In this document: piece after piece, positions 1 to 10,142 of the stretch
Numbering within the stretch: position 1 is the first letter of the stretch
Layout: each line of letters starts with the position of its first letter
From: Salvator merianae
Lineage: Eukaryota > Chordata > Lepidosauria > Squamata > Teiidae
Reading direction: 5' to 3'
NCBI GenBank assembly: GCA_003586115.2
Contig: QVOM02000034.1
Location: forward strand, 140,277,846-140,341,845
Length of the DNA: 64,000 nt
Position numbers and translations under genes: made by a program
The notes under the pieces: generated by a model
Databases searched by the model: none
Told to the model about the DNA's origin: nothing
What the model saw: only the letters and a program-made list of their open reading frames with translations

Positions 1-854
1 CTCTTTTGAACTGGAAATAACTTATTTTTAGACTTCAAAAGAATTCATTGGAAAAATACAGAAAGTTAACTGAGAATGGGAACTAGAATATTATGCAACT
101 TGATTTGTGAAATACCTCAGAGCCGGAAAAGAATACATGTAGACAGGAAGAAACAGAAATACTGCCTGTCTAAAAGCACATATATATGACATGTGTTTCC
201 ACACACCAGTTACAGAAGGGTAATCAACTTCAAGGAAGCAGTCTTGAAGTATGTTCTTTGTGAAAAAGAACTTGCAAAATCTTTTAATGTTTTAAATATG
301 TTTGCAGAAGCCTATCAAGTAAATGCCCTTTTAGACTTTCTATGTCTGTTTCCTTCTTGGTGAATTTGACATGCAAAAACTCCCATACTAATTGTATTGT
401 CATAAAAGTTTACTACAAATTTGAATGACTTCAGAAGAAATGAGCACTGTGGTTATGGAACTGAACAGTTATATTCAAAGTACTATATATGCAAAAGAGA
501 AACTAAAGTCCTTAATAACAAGAAGCTACAAATAACAGTCAATGGATCTTTAAAATAGGGGTAGATCAAGGTTACTGCAGCGGTATTAGAACAAACAGCA
601 ACGATGGATCTGCATCAGACATTGAAAATACATATACATACTTTATCTCTAGGCGCCACGGAGGGAAAAGGTTGGATAAATCAACCCATAAGAGCTCCTG
701 CCTCTGCTTGCCTGCTCAGAGGATGACTTCAAGTGTCTGTGCAAGTGAGAAGAGGTAGAATTTCTGAACCATCTCATCTTTGTACACATTCAGGCTAGCT
801 CAAGACTAGCAGCAATCAAGACATGGTGGTGGTAGTGATTTCTCTGCACTAATT
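1..854. other. Unassigned AT-rich DNA, inferred ALOX5 intron 1
   Basis: I see no coding exon, RNA gene or recognisable repeat here. It lies downstream of ALOX5 exon 1 on the minus strand, so by inference it is intronic. The last bases lead into the CR1 copy that starts near 855. Confidence 0.4.
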
Positions 855-2098
855 CACTCTGGGGCAAATAAAATTATTAAACACATAAGAGAAGCAAGCA
901 TTGCTGAAAGACAAGCAGCACAGCTTCTGCAAAGGTAAATCATGCCTTACAAACTTGTTAGAATTCTCTGGAAGTGTTAATAAACATGTGGATAAAGGTG
1001 ACCCAGCTGACATTGTCTATCTGGACCTTCAGAAGGCTTTTGACAAAGTCCCTCATCAAAGGCTCCCTGAATAAAGTCAGCAGTCAAGGAATAAGAGGAC
1101 AGGTCCTGTCCTGGATTGGTAAATGGCTTAACAATAGGAAACAGAGAGTAGGAATAAATGGTCAGTTCCCAGAGTGGAAAGAGGTGAAAAGTGGGGTCCC
1201 GCAAGGTTCAGTATTAGGACCCCTGCTTTTTAATTTATTCATAAATGATCTAGACACAGGGGAAAGTAGTGAGTTAGCAAAGTCTGCTTGATGATACAAA
1301 ATTGTTCAGGGTAGTAAAAACTGAAAGTGATTGTAAAGAGGTCCAGAGGGATCTCCTGACATTGGGTGAGTGTACAACGAAGTGGCAAATGCACTTTAAT
1401 CTTAGCAAGTGCAAAGTGATGCACATTGGGACAAAGAACCCCAATTATACCTATAAACTGATGGGGGCCAAACTTTCTGTGACAGACCAGGAAAAGGATC
1501 TTGGGGTTCTGGTAGACAGCTCAATGAAGGTGTCAACCCAGTGTGCAGCAGCAGTGAAAAAAGCAAATTCAGTGCTAGGGGTAATAAGGAAGGGAATAGA
1601 AAACAAGTCAGCTAGTGTCATCATGCCTCTTTACAAATCTATGGTGAGGCCACACTTGGAATATTGTGTATAATTCTGGTCACCTCACCTCAGAAAAGAT
1701 ATTGTAGAACTGGAGAAGGTGCAAAAAAGGGCAACCAGAATGATCAAGGGGCTGGAACACCTTCCTTACGAAATCAGGCTGAACGCCTTGGCCTCTTCAG
1801 CCTTGAAAAGCAGCGTTTAAGAGGAGACCTGATTGAAGTATATAAAATCATGCACAGTATGGATAAGGTGGATAAAGAGAAGTTATTTTCTCTCACACAC
1901 AACACTAGGACCAGGGGGCACTCTCTGAAGCTGATGGGTAGGAGAGTTAGGACTGACAAGGGGAAGTATTTTTTCACCCAGAGGGTCGTCGGTCTGTGGA
2001 ATTTATTACCGGATGAGGTGGTGACAGCCATCAGCCTGGACAGCTTTAAGAACAGATTGGACAGATTCATGGAGGTCAGGTGTATCAATGGCTACTAG
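855..2098 (+). mobile_element. CR1-clade LINE copy A, 5'-truncated, RT region broken
   Basis: Conceptual translation gives the CR1 reverse transcriptase signature [20 protein letters not shown] (about 1192-1251), preceded by the palm motif [16 protein letters not shown] residues and followed by the CR1 C-terminal block ([13 protein letters not shown], then LGLFSLEKQRLRGDLIEVYK). The reading frame is broken by a shift near 1290-1302 and a stop near 1671, so it is dead. The same sequence occurs in reverse orientation in copy C (6544-7895), which helps set the 5' limit near 855. The coding part ends at a TAG at 2096-2098 and runs into a 3' tail. Confidence 0.9.
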
Positions 2099-2510
2099 AA
2101 TGAATGCCTAGGTACTGCCTTCAGGTTGGAAAGACAAGCAGGATGTCTGTAAAACCATTTGCGGGGAGTCAAGAGCAGGTGAAGGTTTTGTCTTTATGTT
2201 CTGCTTGAGAATGCCCAGAAGCAATTGGTGGGCCACTGTGTGAAACAGAATGCTGGACTAGATGGGCCGTGGCCTGATCCAGCAAGGCTCCTCTTATGTC
2301 CTTATGTTCTAGAATGGATGCCTAGGTACTGCCTCCAGGTTAGAGAGAGGGGCAGGATGCCTCTAAAGGCCATTTGCAGGCATTCGAGAGCAGGTTTTGC
2401 CTTCTTATTCTGCTTGGGAATGCCCAGATGCAATTGATGGACCACTCTGTGAGGCAGGATGCTAGACTGTGGCCCGATTCAGCAGGACTCCTCTTATGTT
2501 CTTATTCCCC
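2099..2510 (+). repeat. Two tandem CR1 3' tails
   Basis: The 3' UTR of copy A (2099-2311) ends in TCTTATGTCCTTATGTTCTA. Directly after it a second, divergent copy of the same tail (about 2312-2508) begins again with GAATGGATGCCTAGGTACTG and ends CTCTTATGTTCTTATTCC. Both contain the block CTGGACTAGATGGGC or its decayed equivalent. Two tails without an intervening coding part suggest either a tail-only second insertion at the first one's 3' repeat or a local duplication. Confidence 0.85.
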
Positions 2511-2929
2511 ATTACATGAACTTTGGAATTTGCTTCCCATAGTGTCTCTGCCATGTCAAGTTTCAGCCTCGGTTTATTGGCTCTCTTCCTCTTTCATGCA
2601 AGAGGTCATCTATCAGCGCCAAACCCTGGCCTGAAACCAGATTGAAATAGGTTGAGATAGTTTCTTCCAACAACATTTGCACAACCCTCCCCAACATCTT
2701 GTGCCCCCTCCCCCCCAAAAAAAGAGGAATAAGCTAGGGAAGACTTGTCCAGGAAAGCCAGTGGCACCACTCTTTCACACAAGGATGCATTTACCATATC
2801 CTGGACCTACCCCATCATGCCAAAACAGCTAGCTCTAATAAGTCAAGATGATTAAGTGTTAAGAGAACAAACTTTAGGCCAGGTAGCTGTGAGTAACTTG
2901 TCCATGTCATCAGGCCTTAAAAACTGAAA
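2511..2929. other. Unassigned spacer with a short RT-like fragment on the minus strand
   Basis: Most of this spacer is unassigned. On the minus strand around 2606-2670 the translation includes QSGFRPGFG, which resembles the QSGFRPGxGTE block of L2/CR1-type reverse transcriptases. That is too short to classify firmly. A C-rich run (2708-2717) followed by an A run sits in the middle. Confidence 0.4.
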
Positions 2930-4126
2930 CTGGTACCATAGAACAGGCCAAGATGGCACCATGTACTCCTCAGTCGATCAAGAAAATGCCCTAGACATAG
3001 CATATCTTGACTTCAACAAAGCATTTGATAAAGTGCCTCATCCCATATGTATTGAAAAATTGATCAAATATGGAATCGACAGGACAACTGTTAGGTGGAT
3101 TCATAACTGGCTTAGTGATTGTACTCAAAGAGTGGTCATAAATGGCTTCACATCTAGTTGGAGAATATCTCGAGTGGGGTGCTGCAAGGCTCTGTCCTGG
3201 GCCCGGTGCTGTTCAAAACTTTTATAAATGATCTGGATGAGGAAATTGGGGGGATGCTGATCAAATTTGCAGATGCCACAAAACTACAAGGAGTTGCTAA
3301 CACTAAGGAGGAGAAGGAGAGAATTCAAAATGCTCTAGACAAGCTTGAACAGTGGGTTGGAAACAACAGAATGATATTTAACAGGGAGAAATGCAAAGTC
3401 CAACATCTGGGTAAGAAAAATGACAAAGTCCAATACAGAATGGGAGGAATCTTGCTGAGCAGCAGCACATGTGAAAAGGATCTGGGTGCATTAGTAGGTA
3501 ATAGATTGATCATAGATAGATCATAGACATGAGTCAACAGTGTGATGCAGTTGCAAAAAAGGCAAACACCATCCTGGGATATATCAAGAGGAGCATAGAG
3601 TCTAAATTATGAGAAGTAATTATCCCTCTTTACCTTGGTCAGACCTCATCTGGAGTACTGTGTCCAGTCCTGGGCATCCCAACTTAAAAAAGACATTGAC
3701 AAACTGGACCAAGTTCAGAAGAAGGCTACTAAAATTATGAGTGGTCTGCAAACCATGTCCTACAAGGAACAGTTAAAGAATCTAGGAATGTTTAGCCTGC
3801 AGGAGAGAAGACTGAGAGGAGACATCATAGCTGTTTTCAAGTATTTGAAGGGTTGGTCACAGTGCAGAAGGATTGGCCCTGTTCTCACTTACACAAGAAG
3901 GAAGGACAGGAAACAATAGGATGGAACTTCAAGGGAGTAGATACAGACTAGATATTAGAAAAAACTTTCTGACAGTAAGGGCAATAAGTCATTGGAATAG
4001 GTCACCACAGGAGGTGGTGGGCTCTCCTTCGCTGAAGGTCTTCAAGGAGAGGCTCAACAGACATCTGTCTGGGATGGTTTAGTGAATCCTGCATTTAGCA
4101 GGGGGTTGGACCGGATGACCCCGGAG
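2930..4126 (+). mobile_element. CR1-clade LINE copy B (different subfamily from A), interrupted at 4126
   Basis: Translation shows [12 protein letters not shown], then GSVLGPVLFKTFINDLDEEI, then the C-terminal blocks [13 protein letters not shown] and [20 protein letters not shown]. The frame shifts several times (for example near 3160-3190, 3530-3640 and 3870-3920). The 3' UTR is cut at 4126 by the GC-rich hAT-type element and resumes at 4849-4890 with GGTCCCTTCCAGCTCTATGA and an ATTCTATG microsatellite, the usual CR1 3' end. It belongs to the same subfamily as copy E at 19229-19882. Confidence 0.9.
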
Positions 4127-4229
4127 CACTGGCGTAGCGAGGGTGGTGCGGGGGGGGCGGAGCGCCCCGGGTGGCGCGTTGTCCGGGGCGGGCGCGCGCT
4201 CATCGCCCCGGGCGGCGTCCGCGCTCGTC

Positions 4230-4345
4230 GGCGGCCCGCCGGGCGTCGTCGTCCGCGCTGGTCGGCGGCCCGCCGGGCGTCGTCGTCCGCGCTGGTCGGC
4301 GGCCCGCCGGGCGTCGTCGTCCGCGCTGGTCGGCGGCCCGCCGGG
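4230..4345 (+). repeat. 34-bp GC minisatellite inside hAT copy 1
   Basis: About 3.5 units of a 34-bp repeat beginning GGCGGCCCGCCGGGC and containing GTCGTCGTCCGCGC. Units are nearly identical, so the array is probably length-polymorphic. It is in roughly inverted relation to the block at 4443-4690. Confidence 0.85.
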
Positions 4346-4442
4346 TGGCGGCCGCCGCGCTCGTCGGCTTGTCACCCTGGCCCGCGCGCCGGCGGACCGC
4401 CAGCAAGCGCTCATGCGTGCAGGTAGGGCCATCGAGGCCGGC

Positions 4443-4690
4443 GCCGGGCGGGCCGGGGCGACGAGCGCGACTCCCGCCGTGCGGGCCGGGGCGACGAGCG
4501 CGGCCGCCGCCGGGCGGGCCGGGGCGACGAGCGCGACTCCCGCCGGGCGGGCCGGGGCGACGAGCGCGACTCCCGCCGGGCGGGCCGGGGCGAGGCCGCC
4601 GCCGGGCGGGCCGGGGCGAGGGGCGAGGCCGCCGCCGGGGCGAGGGGCGAGGCCGCCGCCGGGCGGGCCGGGGCGAGGAGCGCGGGCCGG
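4443..4690 (+). repeat. ~33-bp GC minisatellite, second block of hAT copy 1
   Basis: Repeated units of about 33 bp built on GGGCGGGCCGGGGCGACGAG with variable spacers such as CGCGACTCCCGCC. Units degenerate toward the right into GGGGCGAGGGGCGAGGCC forms. With the 4230-4345 block, the single strand could fold into long GC hairpins. Confidence 0.8.
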
Positions 4691-4711
4691 GGCGAGGAGC
4701 GGGGCATGCGC

Positions 4712-4832
4712 GCTCGCTGGCCCCGCCCACGCGCATGCGCAGTCGCTGGCCCCGCCCACACGCATGCGCAGTCGCTGGCCCCGCCCCTAGCCCCGGGCGT
4801 CAAAATGGCTAGTCGCCCCGGGTGGCAAAGCG
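4712..4832 (+). promoter_or_regulatory. 29-bp tandem units with GC box and NRF1-like motif, then a YY1-like motif
   Basis: About 2.6 units of 29 bp (TCGCTGGCCCCGCCCACRCG followed by CATGCGCAG). Each unit has a CCCCGCCC GC box, and complete units have a palindromic GCATGC core within CGCATGCGCAG, which resembles the NRF1 site GCGCATGCGC. After the array, CAAAATGGC at 4800-4808 resembles a YY1 site. These are motif matches by eye; function is inferred. The same arrangement recurs in copy 2 at 23541-23675. Confidence 0.5.
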
Positions 4833-4896
4833 GCTCGCTACGCCACTGCCCTGGAGGTCCCTTCCAGCTCTATGATTCTATGATTCAGTAGATTCT

Positions 4897-5497
4897 GGGC
4901 CTGTTTGCACTTCCCACACTAGAATGGGCTAATTATCCATGCCTGATGCTTACCATGACAGCAGCCGGCAAGCATTCAGTTGCTGCCATGACGACTGCAG
5001 CAGGTCCGCGCACGGCAATTCGGGCCCACGGGAGGCCCCAGTTGGGCCCACACCGCCACAATCGGGCCTGGGACGCCAGATGGGGCCGCGCTTGGCCCCA
5101 TCTGCCATTTCGGTGCCCAATCACAGGCATGAAGGGTGGTCGCCATGGCAACGGCCTGTTAGTGTCAGGCTGCTGCCATGGCGACCAGGAGGCCCGTGCA
5201 GTGCGCACGCCGATGACTCAACTCGCACTTGCACACTGGACCTCCCCCCCCCCCGTAGCATGATCAGGCCTTTCCGATCGGGCCCGCGGTGCCCTGATCG
5301 GGCTCACCCGGCCTCATTGGGGAGATCAGGACTTTGAGCTTCAGGTGAGGATTCGGACACCTTTTCACTTGTCTGGCAGTAGTAGGTTTCGGCAGCGGAT
5401 GAGGTCTGCTGCCGGTCGCTACAGCCATCCTCTGGTGCGAATGCACTTGTCTAGTGAGCGTTCCTGATGCTCACTAGTTACAAGTGTGAACAGGCCC
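4897..5497 (+). mobile_element. Harbinger-like non-autonomous DNA transposon (601 bp)
   Basis: The left end GGGCCTGTTTGCACTT and the right end AAGTGTGAACAGGCCC are inverted repeats. The element is flanked by TCT at 4894-4896 and 5498-5500, a 3-bp target duplication, which fits PIF/Harbinger-type elements. The interior is GC-richer than its surroundings, with repeated GCCATGGCGACC-like words and a C run near 5244-5255. No transposase reading frame is present. It sits directly beyond the 3' microsatellite of CR1 copy B. Confidence 0.65.
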
Positions 5498-5500
5498 TCT

Positions 5501-5739
5501 GTGTTAAAAGCAATGTTCAGCCCAGTGTGAAGGTTTTATCCTTAAAGTGTCTAGCAAGCTCATTACAGCAATCTTCAAATGGCTCCAAAATTAAATTTCA
5601 CAGAGCAAGTGACAACAGCTCCTTTATCACTCTAAAATGCTGTACTTGAGGATGTAATGCGTGCTGCAAAATAAACCTTTTTTCACTCTTTCTGACATCC
5701 AGTAGCTAACAATGGTATGTTTTCGTGCATGCTTGGTAG
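5501..5739. other. Unassigned intronic DNA
   Basis: I see no gene, clear repeat or regulatory site in this stretch. Confidence 0.3.
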
Positions 5740-6460
5740 TCCTCATGCCAAGTAGTATGCCGCTTGTGCTCTAGCCATCTCCTGACCTGTTTCATCATCT
5801 GGAGCTCATCAGAAAACCAAGAAGCAACTTGAATTTCACACTGTTAGAAAGGGCACTCAAGAGTGAATGTATTAATAGCCCACTGCATCTCCTTATTCCA
5901 TAAGTTCATGAGAGACTCAACAGGAGCACCAGCTCTGAACTCTGGAAATTCCCTCAGAGCATACAGGAATCCCTCACATTCCATCATCCTCTGGGGACTG
6001 ACAATATCCTGCATGAGCGGAATGCAGTAAGGATACCAAGGATGGCATTTTTACCATGATAGTGAGATAATATCAATTGTGTCACTATCCAGGCCACCCT
6101 CTGGCAGTCTGATGCAAAAAGTAAATAAAAGAGTATGTGTTGAACCATGTGTTGAACCAGTAACAAGTTGAAACAGTCCCATGGGTGCTGAGGCAATGAA
6201 ATCCTGAGTTGGTCCTGTGAGAGCACTCAGCCTAGATATTGAAGGCCCTGGAGTTCTCCAGCACTATGCCAGAGACCACCTCCACCACCAAAATCAAGGA
6301 GGTTGTTGGGCAGCAGGGTGAGTGATATACCAAAAATATCCCTAATTTGTCTCATGAATCCAACACCAGGTACCTATCTCACCAGGTACCTATCACTGCC
6401 CATCTCAGTCTGGAAATAAATAGCAAAATCTTCAGCTGCAAGGATTCAAGACTATGCCAT
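5740..6460 (-). mobile_element. Degraded LINE fragment, L2-like region upstream of RT (tentative)
   Basis: It shares word-level similarity with 40140-40620 and 63480-63900: the order CTGTTTCAT, CAACAGGAGCACC, CTCTGGAAATTCCCTCAGAG, then TCTGGGGACTGACAATATC in place of TCTGAGGGTGAACCATCT. In L2-clade LINEs this corresponds, on the minus strand, to the linker between endonuclease and RT. The frame is destroyed. The class is inferred. Confidence 0.4.
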
Positions 6461-6543
6461 CAGGTGCCTGTGTGGAGAAGAAGGACCTGTTGGAGGAGTA
6501 ATAATATTTAACCATCTAAACCTTCTAGGGACCTGACTACCCC
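6461..6543. other. Short unassigned spacer
   Basis: Nothing recognisable between the L2-like fragment and the 3'-truncated end of CR1 copy C. Confidence 0.3.
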
Positions 6544-7480
6544 CAAATAAATTCTATAGACCAATGACTCTCTGGGTGAACAAATACTTTCCCTTGTTGG
6601 TTGTAACTCTCCTACCCATCAGCTTCATAGAGTGCCCCCTGATCCTAGTGTTGTGTGATAGAGAAAATGTTTTTTCTCTATTCACCTTAACCATACCGTG
6701 CAGAATTTTATATACTTCAGTCAGGTCTCCTCTTAAACAATGTCTTTCAAGGCTGAAGAGGCCAAGACGTTGCAGCCTGATTTCGTAAGGAAGGTGTTCC
6801 AGCCCTTTCTGGTTGCCCTTTTCTGTACCTTCTCCAGTTCCAGAGTATCCTTTCTGAGGTGAGGTGACCAGAATTGTACACAATATTCCAAGTGTAGTCT
6901 CACCATAGATTTATGAACAGGCACAATGACACTTGGCAACTTGTTTTCTATTCTCTTCTTAATTACTCCTAGCAATGAATTTGCTTTTTCCACTGCTACT
7001 GCACACTGGGTTGACACTTTCATTGAGCTATTCATTCAACCAAACCCCAAGATCCTTTTCCTGGTCTGTCACAGAAAGCTTGTTCCCCATTAGTTTATAG
7101 GTGTAATTGGGGCTATTTGCTCCAATGTGCATCACTTTGCACTTGCTAAGACTGAAATGCATTTGACACTTCGTTGCCCACTCACCCAATGTCAAGAGAT
7201 CCCTCTGGAGCTCTTTACAATCAGTTTCATTTTTTAATATCCTGAACAATTTAGTTTCATTAGCAAACTTTGCTAACTCATTACTAACCCCTACTTCTAG
7301 ATCATTTATGAATAAATTAAAAAGCAGGGGTCCTAAGACTGAACCTTGCGGGACCCCACTTCTCACCTCTCTCCACTCTGAGAATTGACATACCATCTGT
7401 TTCCTGTCCTTAAGCCAGTTACCAATCCAGGACAGGACCTGTCCTCTTATTCCATGACTGCTGACTTTATGCAGGAGCCT
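6544..7480 (-). mobile_element. CR1-clade LINE copy C, minus strand, split by a SINE
   Basis: Minus-strand translation gives [20 protein letters not shown], then AVEKANSLLGVIKKRIENK and LGLFSLERHCLRGDLTEVYK. It is the same subfamily as copy A. It is cut near its 3' end at 6544 (the tail is absent). Upstream it is interrupted at 7480 by a tRNA-derived SINE (7481-7749) and resumes at 7750-7895 with the KHVDKGD-VDNVYLDFQK block. Comparison with copy A shows about 17 bp of CR1 missing at the SINE junction. Confidence 0.9.
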
Positions 7481-7749
7481 TGGAGGAGGAGGAAGAGGAG
7501 GAGAAGGAGGTGGAGAGTAGTAGTAGTAGTTGGTTTTTATACCTCGCTTTTCTCACTCAAAGGGACTCAAAGTGGCTGACAACCCTTCTGTTCTTCTCCC
7601 CACAACAGACACCCTGTGAGGTAGGTGGGACTGTGAGAACTCAGAATAGAGCTGTGATGAGCCCAAGGCTTCATGCAGAGTGCAGACTCGAACCAGGCGA
7701 GTTCCAGATAAGAGTCTGACACGCTAACCACAAGGCCAAACTGGCTCAC
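7481..7749 (-). mobile_element. tRNA-derived SINE with trinucleotide tail
   Basis: On the minus strand the 5' end has a tRNA-like A box (CCTTGTGGTTAGCGTG) and a B box (GGTTCGAGTC), both RNA polymerase III promoter parts. The body includes CCTACCTCACAGGGTGTCTG and TATAAAAACCAACTACTACT. The 3' tail is a CTA/TCC-rich run (7481-7535). This resembles abundant squamate tRNA SINEs with a GGTATAAAAACCAAC end. It is inserted in CR1 copy C without a clean target duplication. Confidence 0.85.
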
Positions 7750-7895
7750 AAAAAGCTTCTGAAAGTCCAAATAGACATTGTCAACGGGGTCACCTTTATC
7801 CACATGTTTATTAACACTTTCAAAGAATTCTAACAAGTTTGTAAGTTATGATTTGCCTTTTCAGAAGCCGTGCTGATTTCCTTTCAGCAATGGTT
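7750..7895 (-). mobile_element. CR1 copy C, 5' remainder
   Basis: This is the continuation of copy C on the far side of the SINE. The reverse complement matches copy A at about 897-1045 (CAAACTTGTTAGAATTCT, AAACATGTGGATAAAGGTGA). It is 5'-truncated at about 7895. Confidence 0.85.
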
Positions 7896-7899
7896 GCTT

Positions 7900-8548
7900 A
7901 GAATTACTTGTTCTACTTGGGGTTGCACTCCCACAGATGAAACAGGTATATATTTTGGGGCTGCTTCTAGAATCACCAATGTCACTAGATTCCTAGGCAA
8001 CCTCTGTGGCTAGAAGTATTGTTACTGGCTTTAGGTACTGAACCAGCTATACCCCTACCTGAAAAGGGAGAGCCTAGTGACAACTGTCCATGCACTGGCA
8101 ACTTCACATTTAGATTATTGTAGCATGTTTTATGGGGGACTGCCCTTGTACCTGTGCCAGAATCTGCAACTGGTAAAAAACATGCAACCGCCAAGCTGCT
8201 GAGTTATGTGCTAACCTCACACACACATTATACCTGTGCTTAAAAAGTTGCATGGGTTGCTGATTAACTACCATTCCAGATGCCAGGTTTTGTGCCTGGC
8301 ACGTAAGGTTTTAAACAACTTGGGACCAGGATGCCTCCCATGTCGCAGATTGGGAAGTTTGCTGAGGAAACTTCTGGGGACACCTATTAAGGATATGAAT
8401 AGTTGTCTGTCCTACCCATCCACAGCTTTAAAGAGTGTTTTTAAATATTGTTTCATATGTTCTTAATTTTTATCCTTGTTTTTAAATACTTTTGTGAACT
8501 GCTTTGAGATTTTCAACACAAAGCACTATATAAATAAATAAATAAATA
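7900..8548 (+). mobile_element. L2-clade LINE 3' fragment
   Basis: Plus-strand translation, with many stops, follows the L2 RT C-terminal order: VHALTSxLDYCNxLYxGLP-like residues around 8085-8145, then LHWLPI-like (GTTGCATGGGTTGCTGATTA), then LNNLGPGCLP. It ends with a GTGAACTGCTTTGAGATTTT block and an AAAT microsatellite at 8526-8547, the typical L2 3' end. Confidence 0.8.
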
Positions 8549-10136
8549 ATGGCTGTCGTCATTAGCTCTGCTTGCCTTGAGTGCAAGTATGGGTACAGTT
8601 ATCTCTGCCATGCTGCCTACAAAGAGAAAGATATTCTTTGTGGGAGTAGAAGCTGCATGTTCATGATTCCATTTTTAAAAAACACCTTTTGATCTGGGTC
8701 TAGTCAGTGATAGAGAGCAGTGCTCTTGGGTTTCTTGATAGAAGAAAAGTGGAAGGAAATGTAAATAAGTAAACTAAATTAGGATTGACTGTCCCTTATG
8801 CTTTTCTTAGCAGTACAACAAGAAAGATTGGGAAAGCGATAATTGTAAGGTTACTTCTGCTTCTGAACACCCTCCCTCCCCCCTCCCTCCCTAATACTGT
8901 TCCTGCTCAATCATAGTTTTTGGAGTGACAGTGAATGTGACTGCTCTTTAAAGGAACACCTGCTTTGGTTGCTTGCCTTCCCTTCATGTCTAAGTGGGGA
9001 AAGGAATGATTCCAAAGTACTGTGTCACCTACAGGATGAAACGGCTGCTTGTTGCACAGATTACTAATTCTACTTGCAGACATACCTGTTCTCTCTCTCT
9101 TTGCAAATTGCAGCAATAGGGTTTGATCCTACCTGCATTGCTCAGAAAGAACTCAAGCTATTGGCTCCCCCCGCCCCGCAGTGTTGCAGAACTTAAACCT
9201 TTAATGCATTGTTCAGAAAAGAAAGAGTAAACTAGCAATCAAAATTCTGGCTACAACTTTTCTTACAAGACAATCTCCAGGTTCCCCTTTTTCTTCATTA
9301 GAGAGGAAAACAAACGGAGGTCAGCTCCTTTCTTGCTTTCTTGCATTTATTTAGGTTTAGGTTTTGCACTATAGAAAAATACAAGGAAAATTAAAGACAA
9401 AGCTAAAACAGATAGCTATATTCAAGGAAAAATGCTCCAGACAGTGGATATTGTTATGTCCTGCCAAATGACAAGGAACGTGACCCCCTGAATACTGCTG
9501 CAGCTATTCTTTGCAAACACCACTCACTGGTCCTCTTGTGTTGATGCGCCCTCTGTGACTGTAGAAAAAGAAGACCTTGTATGGGTGGGACTTGCAAAAA
9601 GCAAGGGATGCAGAACAGGCCCACTTGGCCAACAGAGCTCTAACTCAGGCATCAAGTCTGGAATGTGATAAACCACTGCCAAGTCATGTAGGCAATAAGG
9701 AGTCAAAGTGGACAAAAACTGGACTTGGCAAAAAACAGGTTTACTTCAAGGACCTGCTGCCCTTACCAACAGCTGGTTGCCCCCCTGAAGTGCAGAGCCA
9801 GGGGTACCTGCCCCATTACACAGTATCTGAAGCAAATGGGTGTAGAATTTAACCAAACTGATGTAGTTAAGGAGAGGAATGAGGGGGAAATGTCATGTTA
9901 CAAGATGACGGAAATGAATCTTGCAAGGAGGAGAGATAGACAGTAACTCGAAATACAATGTAATTGAGGAACCACCAAAGGAGAAACGTTAGCTGCTAAG
10001 GAAGGAGGAAATAAGCAGTCTGCATAGTTTCATTCTGAAGCAAACCCACAGCATCTCAGCATTGGTTCCCACAGAAAAAAGAGGACTCCTCAACGTGGCC
10101 AGAGCGAGATCCCAAGTCTTCCCTCCTCCCTTAATT
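8549..10136. other. Unassigned ALOX5 intron 1 DNA next to exon 1
   Basis: I found no exon or well-defined repeat here. A pyrimidine-rich CCCT/CCCCTCC run lies at 8871-8892. ALOX5 exon 2 should encode sequence beginning around VDSYDV; I did not see it on the minus strand. Confidence 0.35.
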
Positions 10137-10142
10137 ACTCAC

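Larger units (their letters stand above)
4127..4848 (+). mobile_element. GC-rich non-autonomous hAT-type transposon, copy 1 (722 bp)
   Basis: The left end is CACTGGCGTAGCGAG and the right end is CTCGCTACGCCACTG. These are inverted repeats over 15 bp with one mismatch at position 3. The element is flanked by CCCCGGAG (4119-4126) and CCCTGGAG (4849-4856), an 8-bp target duplication with one C/T difference, as expected for the hAT superfamily. Removing the element restores the CR1 3' UTR of copy B. The interior is extremely CpG-rich, made of minisatellite blocks. Long reading frames in all six frames are by-products of GC content: there is no transposase motif. A second copy lies at 22461-23711. 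Confidence 0.88.

Noticed and set aside
4712..4800. Regularly spaced 29-bp repeats as a CRISPR array
   Set aside because: Units are contiguous without unique spacers, in a eukaryotic transposon.
4079..4812. Long GC-rich reading frames on both strands (up to 228 codons)
   Set aside because: They overlap in nearly all frames, consist of Ala/Arg/Pro/Gly repeats, and lie wholly inside a minisatellite-filled transposon. Low stop frequency is a GC effect.
5208..5337. GC-rich segment near 5.2 kb as an ALOX5 exon or CpG-island promoter
   Set aside because: It lies inside a 601-bp transposon bounded by inverted repeats and a 3-bp duplication.
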